Both the position numbers and the translations under genes were made by a program. From Variovorax sp. ZS18.2.2 (GTDB taxonomy: Bacteria; Pseudomonadota; Gammaproteobacteria; Burkholderiales; Burkholderiaceae_C), in contig NZ_JANLNM010000008.1 in the NCBI RefSeq assembly GCF_024701975.1, positions 186,001 through 250,000 of the forward strand: 64,000 nt of DNA, in the 5' to 3' direction. The notes beneath the pieces are model-generated. The model worked only from the letters and a program-made list of their open reading frames with translations, did no database searches and was not told the DNA's origin. Positions 17,173 to 25,481 of this stretch are shown piece by piece (within the stretch, counting starts at the first letter, position 1; the number at the start of each line of letters is the position of its first letter).

Positions 17173-18156
17173 TCAGGGTTTCTGCCTACCTCGCGGCGGC
17201 AACGCACCTTGCTGCTTCGCGCCTTCGCGCAGCAACGCGGCCATCGCCATGCGCAATGACGACGCCTCGGCATCGCTGCGCAAGAGCAGGCCGACCGGCT
17301 CCTCCGTCCCCGCGGTGTCGATGCGCAAGCGCACGAGCCGGCCTTCTGCCAGTTCACCGCGCGCGGCGCCGAGCGGCGTGATCCAGACCGCATCGGACAC
17401 CGCCACCAGCGCACACGCCACACCCACGTCGAGCGTCTGCAGCGCATGGGTCGGCAGCACCAGGCCGCGCGCCGACAGGAAGCTCTCGGTGTTGTGGCGC
17501 GGGATCGTGCCCTCGCCGTACACCACCAGCGGATAGTCGAGCACCGCCTGCACGGGCACCGGCTTGAGCGCGAGCGGATGCCCGGCGCGCACCGCGAACA
17601 CCAGCGGCTCGGTGTACAGCAGCTCGAAGCTCAGGCCCCCCATCAGGCGCGGATCGCTCATGCGGCCCACCACCAGGTCGAGCTCGCCGGCGCGCAGCTC
17701 GTCGAGCAGTACCGCGTTGGCGGCGCTCTTCACGGCGATCTGCGCGGCGGGCCAGTGCGCCCGCAGCCGCACCAGCGCCGGCGGCAGCAGCGCCGGCGCC
17801 ACGCTCGGCAGCGCGCCGATGCGCAGGCGCTCGATGCGGCCGCCGGCCGTCGGTGCCACCGCCTCGGCGCTGGCGTCGAGCGCTTCGAGCACACGCAGCG
17901 CATGCGCCAGCAGTTGCTCGCCGGCCGGCGTGAGCCCCTGCACCCCGCGGCGGCCGGCCTGGCTGCGGTCGACCAGGCGCGTGCCCACGATGGCTTCGAG
18001 CTCCGAGAGCGTCTTCGACACCGCTGGCTGGCTCAACGCGAGCCGCGACGCCGCGCGCGCCAGGTGACGCTCCTGCGCCACGGCGACGAAGGCGCGCAGG
18101 TGCCGCAGCTGCACGTTGCGCACGAAATCCTGGCGAAGGTCGGCGGAGTTGTTCAA
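17173..18156 (-). CDS. pcaQ: LysR-family regulator, PcaQ-like, of protocatechuate degradation
   Basis: A 327-residue LysR-type activator. The N-terminal winged helix-turn-helix (about residues 17-75) contains LRHLRAFVAVAQERHLARAA and LSQPAVSKTLSELE. The effector-binding domain carries the PcaQ-like pattern LRIGALPSVAPALLP and the substrate loop YGEGTIPRHNTESFL. PcaQ proteins bind beta-carboxy-muconate and activate protocatechuate genes. It is divergent from pcaHG, with the intergenic promoter region at 18157-18260, which fits classical pcaQ-pca organisation. I found no clear copy of the published PcaQ operator there. Confidence 0.9.
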   Translation of the reverse strand: MNNSADLRQDFVRNVQLRHLRAFVAVAQERHLARAASRLALSQPAVSKTLSELEAIVGTRLVDRSQAGRRGVQGLTPAGEQLLAHALRVLEALDASAEAVAPTAGGRIERLRIGALPSVAPALLPPALVRLRAHWPAAQIAVKSAANAVLLDELRAGELDLVVGRMSDPRLMGGLSFELLYTEPLVFAVRAGHPLALKPVPVQAVLDYPLVVYGEGTIPRHNTESFLSARGLVLPTHALQTLDVGVACALVAVSDAVWITPLGAARGELAEGRLVRLRIDTAGTEEPVGLLLRSDAEASSLRMAMAALLREGAKQQGALPPRGRQKP

Positions 18157-18260
18157 TGACTGTTGGTTATGAAAACTGGAGCAATCTTCAATTTACATCA
18201 TCGGATGGTGCTTCTAAAGTCCTGGTTTCCCGATTCGTCCCACGACAGGAGACAACGCAC

Positions 18261-18995
18261 ATGTTGACCAAGACCAAGGGCGCCGACAGCCCGATCGCCA
18301 CGCTCACCCCGCGCGACTGGGAAGCCCACCCCGCCTATATCTACCCGGGCTACAAGTCCACCGGGAAGCGCGGCCCGCAGAAGCCGCTGATTCCGCTGAG
18401 GGCCTCGCTGGGCGAGCTGCAGCAGCCCGTGTACGGCCACGACAGCATCGGCGAGTTCGACCACGACCTCACGCGCAACGCGCGCAAGAACGGCGAGCCG
18501 CTGGGCGAACGCATGATCCTCACCGGCCAGGTGCTCGACGAACGCCGCCGCCCGGTCGCCAACACGCTGGTCGAGCTGTGGCAGGCGAACGCCTCCGGAC
18601 GCTACGTGCACAAGGTCGACCAGCACGATGCGCCGCTGGACCCCAACTTCCTCGGCGCGGGCCGGTGCCTCACCGACAGCGAAGGCCGCTACCGCTTCCT
18701 CACCATCAAGCCCGGCGCCTATCCTTGGGGCAACCACCCGAACGCCTGGCGCCCGCAGCACATCCACTTGTCGCTGTTCGGCCAGAGCTTCGCGAGCCGC
18801 CTGGTCACGCAGATGTACTTCCCCGGCGACCCGCTGATGCAGTACGACCCGATGATCACCGGCACCCCCGAGCGCTACCGCAACCGGCTGATTGCCGACT
18901 TCAGCCTCGACATCACCGAGGAGGGCTACGCGCTGGGCTACCAGTTCGACATGGTGCTGCGCGGCGCGGACGAGACCCCGTTCGAGAACCGCTGA
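18261..18995 (+). CDS. pcaH: protocatechuate 3,4-dioxygenase beta subunit
   Basis: A 244-residue intradiol ring-cleavage subunit that carries the catalytic non-haem Fe(III). Ligands can be read: Tyr in GRYVHKVDQHDAP, Tyr in GAYPWGNHPNAWRP, and the two His of PQHIHLS. With the alpha subunit it converts protocatechuate to beta-carboxy-cis,cis-muconate, the first step of the beta-ketoadipate branch. The start at 18261 is preceded by AGGAGA at 18247-18252; an upstream in-frame Met at 18156 would extend into the promoter and overlap pcaQ. pcaG follows 11 bp later. Confidence 0.96.
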   Translation: MLTKTKGADSPIATLTPRDWEAHPAYIYPGYKSTGKRGPQKPLIPLRASLGELQQPVYGHDSIGEFDHDLTRNARKNGEPLGERMILTGQVLDERRRPVANTLVELWQANASGRYVHKVDQHDAPLDPNFLGAGRCLTDSEGRYRFLTIKPGAYPWGNHPNAWRPQHIHLSLFGQSFASRLVTQMYFPGDPLMQYDPMITGTPERYRNRLIADFSLDITEEGYALGYQFDMVLRGADETPFENR

Positions 18996-19006
18996 AAGGA
19001 ATTCCC

Positions 19007-19618
19007 ATGTCATTGATGACCGCACAGGAAGCCGACTTCGGCCAGACCCCCTCCCAGACCGTGGGCCCCTACTTCGCCTACGGCCTCACCGCCACGCAGT
19101 ACGGCTACGACTTCGACCAGCCCTTCGACGCCGTCGTGGCGCTCGACGGTGCCGCCGGCCAACGCATCCGCCTGGAAGGCCGGGTGATCGACGGCGACGG
19201 CAACCCGATCAACGACGCGCTGGTCGAGATCAGCCAGCCCGATGGCGAAGGCCGCTATCCGCAGACGCCGGATGAAGCGCGCGCGCTGGGCTTTCGCGCC
19301 TTCGGCCGCGTCGGCACCGGCACCGATGCGCAGAACCGCTTCGTGTTCCACACGGTCAAGCCCGGCGCACAAGCGCCCGGCGAAGCACCGCACATCAACG
19401 TGATCGTGCTGATGCGCGGGCTGCTGCTGCATGCGTTCACACGCGTGTATTTCAGCGACGAAGCCGCAGCCAACGCGAAGGACGCGGTGCTGCAGAGCGT
19501 GCCGGCCGAGCGCCGCCACACGCTCATCGCCGAGCGCGTGGAGCAAGGCGGCGCGGTGAGCTACCGCTTCGACATCCGCATGCAGGGCGCGGACGAGACG
19601 GCCTTCTTCGACGTCTGA
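19007..19618 (+). CDS. pcaG: protocatechuate 3,4-dioxygenase alpha subunit
   Basis: A 203-residue partner of PcaH, sharing the intradiol dioxygenase beta-sandwich but without the iron ligands. The family opening TPSQTVGPYFAYGLT, the central GNPINDALVEISQPDGEG and FGRVGTGTD are clear, as is APHINVIVLMRGLLLHAFTR. The start follows an AAAGGA ribosome site 11 bp after the pcaH stop. No other pca genes follow; a bidirectional terminator comes directly after, so pcaHG is a two-gene unit here. Confidence 0.96.
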   Translation: MSLMTAQEADFGQTPSQTVGPYFAYGLTATQYGYDFDQPFDAVVALDGAAGQRIRLEGRVIDGDGNPINDALVEISQPDGEGRYPQTPDEARALGFRAFGRVGTGTDAQNRFVFHTVKPGAQAPGEAPHINVIVLMRGLLLHAFTRVYFSDEAAANAKDAVLQSVPAERRHTLIAERVEQGGAVSYRFDIRMQGADETAFFDV

Positions 19619-19633
19619 TCTCAGGGAAATCCC

Positions 19634-19670
19634 CAACAAAAAAGCCCGCGCGATGCGGGCTTTTTTGTTG
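19634..19670. terminator. bidirectional intrinsic terminator between pcaG and the cytochrome c gene
   Basis: A perfect 16-base inverted repeat: CAACAAAAAAGCCCGC (19634-19649) and GCGGGCTTTTTTGTTG (19655-19670) with a 5-base loop. The GC core is flanked by A and T runs, so it should stop transcription from both convergent sides. Confidence 0.95.
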
Positions 19671-19687
19671 CGAGAAAAGCGAAGCGC

Positions 19688-20383
19688 TTACTGCGCTGCG
19701 TGATGGATGCGCGACTCGGGCACCGTCTTCAGTTCGCCGGGCACCGAGCTGATGTAGCTGGCCAGCGTCTTGAGTTCGGCGTTGGTGAACTTCTTGGGTT
19801 CGACCTGGCCGGCCATCACCGCGTTCGAGCGGCCCAGGTGGCTGTTGTTCTTGACGCGGTACGACTTGAGCGCCACGAAGAGGTAGTCGGCGTGCTGGCC
19901 GGCCAGCTTGGGCACGGTGCCGTCGTTCGGGGTGTTGAAGTTGGCGCCGTGGCACTTGGTGCAGCTGTTGTCGGGACCGTTGCGGCCGACCAGCGCGGTG
20001 ATGTTCTCGGGCATGGCCTTGGCGAGGGCGGCCGACGGTGCATCGCCTTCCTTCACGCCCAGCTGGCTGTAGTAGGCGGCCACGTCGGCGATGTCCTGCT
20101 CGGTGAGCGAATCGGCAATGGCGCGCATGGTGGGGTGCTTGCGGTCGCCGCCCTTGTACTGGGTGAGCGCGGCGGCGATGTAGGTGGCGCTCTGGCCCGC
20201 GATCATCGGCACCTTGTGGATTTCGGGGAAGCTGGCCTGGTAGCCGATGATGCCGTGGCAGCCCACGCACATCTGAACCTTCTTGGCCCCGTCCTGGGCC
20301 TTGCCAGTGACTTGTTGGGCTTGTGCCGAGAGCGTCACGCAAGCGACAGCAAGGGCAAACATCGTGGTCAACAGCTTGTTCAT
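19688..20383 (-). CDS. periplasmic dihaem cytochrome c (cytochrome c4/c553 type)
   Basis: A 231-residue exported electron carrier. The signal peptide spans about residues 1-23 (ending SAQAQ). Two haem-attachment motifs are present, CVGCH and CTKCH, each heading a similar cytochrome c domain, and each domain has a downstream Met ligand candidate in a family-typical context (KVPMIAGQSATYI; NAVMAGQVE). The fold is that of tandem-domain cytochrome c4. The start at 20383 gives the signal peptide; an extended frame upstream has none. It is transcribed alone and divergently from the moxR-like gene. The specific oxidase or dehydrogenase partner is not indicated by neighbours. Confidence 0.92.
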   Translation of the reverse strand: MNKLLTTMFALAVACVTLSAQAQQVTGKAQDGAKKVQMCVGCHGIIGYQASFPEIHKVPMIAGQSATYIAAALTQYKGGDRKHPTMRAIADSLTEQDIADVAAYYSQLGVKEGDAPSAALAKAMPENITALVGRNGPDNSCTKCHGANFNTPNDGTVPKLAGQHADYLFVALKSYRVKNNSHLGRSNAVMAGQVEPKKFTNAELKTLASYISSVPGELKTVPESRIHHAAQ

Positions 20384-20544
20384 TTTGCGCGCACAATCTC
20401 GTGGAAATACAGTTTTTCGAATCAACATTCGATTATATGCAGGGGTCCCCCGGGAACCCGCAGAGGCCGCCCAAGAGGCTGTGCGATGCGAATCGAGTGT
20501 GTTCTTTTCTCCACCCCGCCTTTCCACTTCGCTTGCGTTCACTC

Positions 20545-21399
20545 ATGAAATTCAAGGGCTCAGACAACTACGTCGCCACTCAGGACCTGATGCTGGCGGT
20601 CAACGCCGCCATCACGCTCAAGCGCCCGCTGCTCGTCAAGGGCGAGCCCGGCACGGGCAAGACCATGCTGGCCGAGGAAGTGGCGCAATCGCTGGGTCTG
20701 CCGCTGCTGCAGTGGCACATCAAGTCGACCACCAAGGCACAGCAGGGCCTCTATGAATACGATGCGGTGAGCCGCCTGCGCGACTCGCAACTCTCCGACG
20801 TGGACGGCGGCGAGCGCGTGAAGGACATCCAGAACTACATCGTCAAGGGCGTGCTGTGGCAGGCCTTCACGGCCGACGAGCCGGTGGCCCTCCTCATCGA
20901 CGAAATCGACAAGGCCGACATCGAATTCCCGAACGACCTGCTGCGCGAAATCGACCGCATGGAGTTCTACTGCTACGAGACGCGCGAACTCATCCGCGCC
21001 AAGCACCGGCCGGTGGTGTTCATCACCTCCAACAACGAGAAGGAGCTGCCCGATGCGTTCCTTCGCCGCTGCTTCTTCCACTACATCAAGTTCCCCGACG
21101 CCGAGACGATGAAGCACATCGTCGCCGTGCACTTCCCCGGCTTGAAGCAAGAGCTGCTCACGGCCGCGATGAAGACCTTCTACGACGTGCGCAACCTGCC
21201 GGGCCTGAAGAAGAAGCCCTCGACCTCCGAGCTGCTTGATTGGCTCAAGCTCTTGGTCGCCGAAGACATCCCCCTCGAAGCCCTGCAGAGCAGGGACGAC
21301 AAGGTGGCAGTGCCGCCGCTGGTGGGCGCGCTGCTCAAGAACGAGCAGGACGTGACCCTCTTCGAGAAGCTCGTCTTCATGCAGCGCAACAACCGATGA
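20545..21399 (+). CDS. MoxR-family AAA+ ATPase
   Basis: A 284-residue MoxR-type chaperone ATPase. Walker A is GEPGTGKT, Walker B is ALLIDEIDKAD, and sensor 1 lies in VVFITSNNEKELPDAFLRRC, which also contains the arginine finger. MoxR ATPases usually work with a von Willebrand factor A protein to insert cofactors or assemble complexes; such a protein (22283-23470) is in the same operon. The start at 20545 matches the family beginning MKFKGSDNY, though the ribosome site is weak. Its stop overlaps the next start by 4 bases (ATGA). Confidence 0.93.
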   Translation: MKFKGSDNYVATQDLMLAVNAAITLKRPLLVKGEPGTGKTMLAEEVAQSLGLPLLQWHIKSTTKAQQGLYEYDAVSRLRDSQLSDVDGGERVKDIQNYIVKGVLWQAFTADEPVALLIDEIDKADIEFPNDLLREIDRMEFYCYETRELIRAKHRPVVFITSNNEKELPDAFLRRCFFHYIKFPDAETMKHIVAVHFPGLKQELLTAAMKTFYDVRNLPGLKKKPSTSELLDWLKLLVAEDIPLEALQSRDDKVAVPPLVGALLKNEQDVTLFEKLVFMQRNNR

Positions 21400-21647
21400 G
21401 CGAATCACCGCGGCCGCATTCCACGGGCCAACTGCTCAAGCTGGGCGTGGCCCAGGCGGTGCTGTTCGTCGCGGGTGCGCTGCTCGGCCGCTGGGTCGGG
21501 CTGCTGCTGGGCCTGGATGCCTTCGGTGCCGGCGGCTACGGCAACAAGGAGATCTTCGGCATCCTCTTGATCGGCCTGGGCGGCGGCGGCGGAGCGCAGA
21601 TCGCACGCGCCTGGTATGTGCGCAAGTACGGCAATCCGAGAAGCTGA
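21396..21647 (+). CDS. small membrane protein in the moxR operon
   Basis: An 83-residue protein with two probable membrane segments (LGVAQAVLFVAGALLGRWVG; IFGILLIGLGGGGGAQIA). It starts inside the moxR stop (ATGA overlap), so it is translationally coupled. I know homologues only as hypothetical proteins next to moxR. It could anchor the ATPase-VWA pair at the membrane, but this is context only. Confidence 0.8.
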   Translation: MSESPRPHSTGQLLKLGVAQAVLFVAGALLGRWVGLLLGLDAFGAGGYGNKEIFGILLIGLGGGGGAQIARAWYVRKYGNPRS

Positions 21648-21675
21648 AAAACCGAACCTCAGGGGTGTTTGAAAG

Positions 21676-22263
21676 ATGGCGTTCGTCGAACCTGTCACGC
21701 TGAAGGCCCGCGACCTGGCCCTGGTGCCGCTGTCGCTGGACCACGAAGAAGGCCTGCGCGCCGCGGCCGCCGACGGCGAGCTCTGGAAGCTGCGCGTCAC
21801 CTCCGTGCCCGAGCCCGAGAACACCCGCGCCTACATCGAGACCGCGCTGAAGACGGCCGACCGCTTCGCCTTCGCCGTGACCGAAGCGGCCACCGGCACC
21901 GTGCTCGGCAGCACCAGCTACCACGACATCCTGCCGGGTGTGAAGCGCGTCGAGATCGGCTACACCTGGTACGCCGAGCGCTGCCAGCGAACCCACGTCA
22001 ACACCACCTGCAAGCTCCTGATGCTCACGCATGCGTTCGACACGCTCGGCTGCAACGTGGTGGGCTGGCGCACCGACAACTTCAACTACGCCTCGCAGCG
22101 CGCCATCGAGCGGCTGGGCGCCAAGAAAGATGGCGTGATCCGTGGCCACGTGATGCGCCGCGACGGCACGATCCGCGACACCGTCATGTACAGCCTCCGC
22201 GCGGGCGAATGGCCCGAAGTGAAGGCGCAGTTGCTCTACCTGCTCGACAAGCCGCGCGACTGA
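21676..22263 (+). CDS. GNAT-family N-acetyltransferase, RimJ/RimL type
   Basis: A 195-residue acetyltransferase of the GNAT superfamily. It shows the RimJ/RimL arrangement: beta-strand opening VTLKARDLALVPLSLDHEE, the core VLGSTSYHDI, then RVEIGYTWYAERCQRTHVNT and the final helix region VVGWRTDNFNYASQRAIERL. The acetyl-CoA loop is the degenerate form common in this subgroup. Substrate is unknown (protein N-termini or small molecules). It lies 28 bp after the small membrane gene and 19 bp before the VWA gene, so probably in the same operon. Confidence 0.88.
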   Translation: MAFVEPVTLKARDLALVPLSLDHEEGLRAAAADGELWKLRVTSVPEPENTRAYIETALKTADRFAFAVTEAATGTVLGSTSYHDILPGVKRVEIGYTWYAERCQRTHVNTTCKLLMLTHAFDTLGCNVVGWRTDNFNYASQRAIERLGAKKDGVIRGHVMRRDGTIRDTVMYSLRAGEWPEVKAQLLYLLDKPRD

Positions 22264-22282
22264 ATCACAAGGAGCGACCCCC

Positions 22283-23470
22283 ATGCTCATCGATTTCTTC
22301 TACACATTGCGCTCCGCCAAGCTCCCGGTGTCCGTCAAGGAATACCTCACGCTGCTCGAAGCCCTGCAGGCCGACGTGGTGGGGCCCAACTCCGACGGCG
22401 CTTACGGCATCGACGACTTCTACTACCTCTCGCGCACCGCGCTCGTGAAGGACGAGAAGCACTACGACAAGTTCGACCGCGCCTTTGCCGCCTACTTCAA
22501 GGGCGTGGAGATGCTCACCGACTTCACCAAGGAAGTGCCGCTCGACTGGCTCAAGAAGACGCTGGAGCGCGAGTTCACCGCCGAAGAGAAAGCCAAGATC
22601 GAGAAGATGGGCTGGGACGAGCTCATGGACACGCTCAAGAAGCGCTTCGAGGAGCAGAAGGAGCGCCACGAGGGCGGCAGCAAGTGGATCGGCACCGGCG
22701 GCACCTCGCCCTTCGGTAACGGCGGCTACAACCCGCAAGGCATCCGCATCGGCGGCGCCGGCAAGAACAAGAGCGCCGTGAAAGTGTGGGACCAGCGTGC
22801 CTACAAGGATTACGACGACAGCCAGGAGCTGGGCACGCGCAACATCAAGGTGGCGCTGCGGCGCCTGCGCAAGTTCGCGCGCGAAGGCCACGAGGAAGAG
22901 CTGGACCTGGACAACACCATCCACTCGACCGCGGCCAATGCCGGCTACCTCGACATCAAGATGCGGCCCGAGCGCCACAACAACGTCAAGGTGCTGCTGC
23001 TGATGGACGTGGGCGGCACGATGGACGAGCACATCCAGCGCGTCGAAGAACTGTTCTCGGCCGTGAAGACCGAGTTCAAGCACCTGGAGTTCTATTACTT
23101 CCACAACTGCGTCTACGACTTCATGTGGAAGAACAACAAGCGCCGCTTCTCCGAGAAGTTCGCGACCTGGGACATCCTGCGCAAGTACAACAAGGACTAC
23201 AAGCTCATCTTCGTCGGCGACGCGACCATGAGCCCCTACGAGATCCTGCAGCCCGGCGGCAGCGTCGAGTACAACAACGAAGAGGCCGGCGCCGAGTGGA
23301 TCCAGCGCCTGACGCACACCTTCCCGAAGTTCGCGTGGATCAACCCCGAGCCCCAGGGCGTGTGGCAATACCGGCAGAGCATCGCGGTGATGCAGCAGCT
23401 CATGTCCAACCGCATGTACCCGCTCACGCTGCGCGGCCTGGAAGAGGCGATGCGCATGCTCTCCAAGTAG
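22283..23470 (+). CDS. VWA-domain (CoxE-like) protein, MoxR partner
   Basis: A 395-residue cytoplasmic protein of the VWA/CoxE group. The N-terminus (FFYTLRSAKLPVSVKEYLTL) is the family hallmark. The C-terminal VWA domain has a degenerate metal-ion site: LLLMDVGGTMDEHIQRVEEL, where DxGGTM replaces the usual DxSxS. Later elements include IFVGDATMSPYEI. Such proteins act with MoxR ATPases in maturation of enzyme complexes (for example CO dehydrogenase CoxD-CoxE). No obvious client enzyme is adjacent here. Confidence 0.9.
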   Translation: MLIDFFYTLRSAKLPVSVKEYLTLLEALQADVVGPNSDGAYGIDDFYYLSRTALVKDEKHYDKFDRAFAAYFKGVEMLTDFTKEVPLDWLKKTLEREFTAEEKAKIEKMGWDELMDTLKKRFEEQKERHEGGSKWIGTGGTSPFGNGGYNPQGIRIGGAGKNKSAVKVWDQRAYKDYDDSQELGTRNIKVALRRLRKFAREGHEEELDLDNTIHSTAANAGYLDIKMRPERHNNVKVLLLMDVGGTMDEHIQRVEELFSAVKTEFKHLEFYYFHNCVYDFMWKNNKRRFSEKFATWDILRKYNKDYKLIFVGDATMSPYEILQPGGSVEYNNEEAGAEWIQRLTHTFPKFAWINPEPQGVWQYRQSIAVMQQLMSNRMYPLTLRGLEEAMRMLSK

Positions 23471-23543
23471 CGCACGAGCCGGACAAGACCACCTGTATCC
23501 GGAAGCTTCAGGAACCGGCAAATCTTGCTGTCAGAATCCGCCC

Positions 23544-25472
23544 ATGGTCAGGGTGGTATCCGTTTCTTCGCCGGCGTGGTGGCCGGCTTTGCTTTTTTCA
23601 GGCGTCCTTCTTTTGCAAGGCTGCAGCTTGCTGCCGAAAAAAGAAAGCACCGAAGGCAAGCCCGTCGCGGGCCTGGTGCGCAGCGGCGATGCCGACAGCA
23701 CAGCCACCAAGGACAGCAAGGACGAGAAGAAAGCCGACACGCGCGATGCCTTCACCGTCGACGTGCGCGGGCCTGAAGCGGTCCGCGACTACCTCACGCT
23801 CCATCTCGAAATCCAGCGCTACCGCGAGCTCGACGACCTCGGCGCGACAGAAATCTCCCGCCTCATGGTGGCCGCCGAAGCCAATGCGCGCGAACTGCTC
23901 GGCACCCTCGGCTACTTCACGCCCACGCTGACGCTCGAACTCAACGAGACGCCCGAAAGCACCAAGGCCCCGCGCGAGATCGTCATCACCGTCGCGCCCG
24001 GCGAGCCCACCAAGGTGAGCAACGTGCAGATCAGCTACGCCGGCGAGATTGCCGACGACGCCGCGGCCGAGGCGCAGCGCGACTCGATCCGCACCGGCTG
24101 GGCCCTGCGCGCGGGCCTGCCCTTCACCCAGCAGGCCTGGGACGACGCCAAGACCACCGCGCTGCGCAGCCTCACGGCCAAGCGCTTCCCCACCGGCAAC
24201 ATCGAGGTGAGCCGCGCCGAGGTCGATGCCGACCGCAGCGAGGCGCGCCTGAGCGTCACCTACCAGTCCGGCCCCGCCTACAAGTTCGGCCCACTCGTGC
24301 TGCGTGGCCTGCAGCGCTACGACCCCGACGGCGCACGCCGCATCGCACGCCTGCCCAGCGGCACCGACTACGACCAGCAGAAGCTGCTCGACGCGCAACA
24401 GCGCCTGGCCAGCAGCGGTTATTACGACTCGGTGTTCCTCACGCTCGACACCGAGAGCGGCAACACGCTGGCCGCCCCCGTCATCGCGCAGCTGCGCGAG
24501 GCACCGCTGCAAAAGGTGGTGCTGGGGGCCGGCTTCACCACCGACAACGGCCCGCGCCTGTCGATCGACCACATCCACAACCAGATTCCGCTGCTCGGCT
24601 GGCGCGCGGTCTCGCGGCTCTCGGTGGACAACGACATCAAGTCGCTGGGCACCGAGTGGAACGCGATCCCCGATGACAAGGGCTGGCGCTGGTTCTCCGG
24701 CGCCGAACTCAAGCGCGAGGAATCGGGCAGCTACATCGTCGACAGCGGGCGGCTGCGCGGCGGGCGCAACAAGTCCAGCGACCACATCGACCGCAGCTAC
24801 TTCCTGCAGTACGACTACGCGCAGAACCGCGGCATCAACGCACCGCCCTCGGCCTCGGCGGTCACCGCCAACTGGGGCTGGACCGGGCGCTACTTCGACA
24901 ACAACGCCGCCCCGACGCGCGGCTACGCGCTGGCGCTCGAACTCGCGGCCGGCTACACACTCACGGGGGAGCAGACGCCCTTCACCCGCACTTATGTGCG
25001 CGGGCTGGGCATCCTGCCGATCGGCTCGGCCGAGGACACCGAAACGCGCGCGCGCCGCAGCCGCCTGCAGCTGCGCGTCGAGGCCGGCGCAGTGTCGGCA
25101 AAAGACTCCGCGCAGATCCCGTCCACGCTGATGTTCCTGACCGGCGGCGACACCACGGTGCGCGGCTACAGCTACAAGCAGATCGGCACCGTGCGCGCCG
25201 ACGGCCAGACGGTCGCAGGCCGCTACCTCGGCGTGGCGAGCGTCGAATGGCAACGGCCCTTCGTCAACAACAACAAGCTCACCGAATGGGAGAGTGTGGT
25301 GTTCGTCGATGCCGGCGCCGTGGCCGACAAGCCCGGCGATCTCAAGCCCAAGGTGGGCGTGGGCGTGGGTGCGCGCTGGCGCAGCCCGGTCGGGCCGGTG
25401 CAGGCTGATCTGGCCTACGGCGTGGACACGAAGAAATTCCGCCTGCACTTCCGCCTCGGCTTCACCTTCTGA
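23544..25472 (+). CDS. tamA: TamA-like outer-membrane translocation and assembly protein
   Basis: A 642-residue Omp85-family protein that works with TamB in outer-membrane biogenesis. After the N-terminus come POTRA domains (about 70-310; for example GPAYKFGPLVLRGLQRYDP). The C-terminal 16-strand barrel follows, with the lid-loop pattern TGGDTTVRGYSYKQIGTV in place of the VRGF motif, and it ends in a Phe (RLGFTF), as barrel proteins do. The N-terminal signal ends LLLQGC, which reads as a lipobox and is unusual for this family. tamB starts 9 bp after its stop. Confidence 0.93.
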   Translation: MVRVVSVSSPAWWPALLFSGVLLLQGCSLLPKKESTEGKPVAGLVRSGDADSTATKDSKDEKKADTRDAFTVDVRGPEAVRDYLTLHLEIQRYRELDDLGATEISRLMVAAEANARELLGTLGYFTPTLTLELNETPESTKAPREIVITVAPGEPTKVSNVQISYAGEIADDAAAEAQRDSIRTGWALRAGLPFTQQAWDDAKTTALRSLTAKRFPTGNIEVSRAEVDADRSEARLSVTYQSGPAYKFGPLVLRGLQRYDPDGARRIARLPSGTDYDQQKLLDAQQRLASSGYYDSVFLTLDTESGNTLAAPVIAQLREAPLQKVVLGAGFTTDNGPRLSIDHIHNQIPLLGWRAVSRLSVDNDIKSLGTEWNAIPDDKGWRWFSGAELKREESGSYIVDSGRLRGGRNKSSDHIDRSYFLQYDYAQNRGINAPPSASAVTANWGWTGRYFDNNAAPTRGYALALELAAGYTLTGEQTPFTRTYVRGLGILPIGSAEDTETRARRSRLQLRVEAGAVSAKDSAQIPSTLMFLTGGDTTVRGYSYKQIGTVRADGQTVAGRYLGVASVEWQRPFVNNNKLTEWESVVFVDAGAVADKPGDLKPKVGVGVGARWRSPVGPVQADLAYGVDTKKFRLHFRLGFTF

Positions 25473-25481
25473 CCCTGCACG

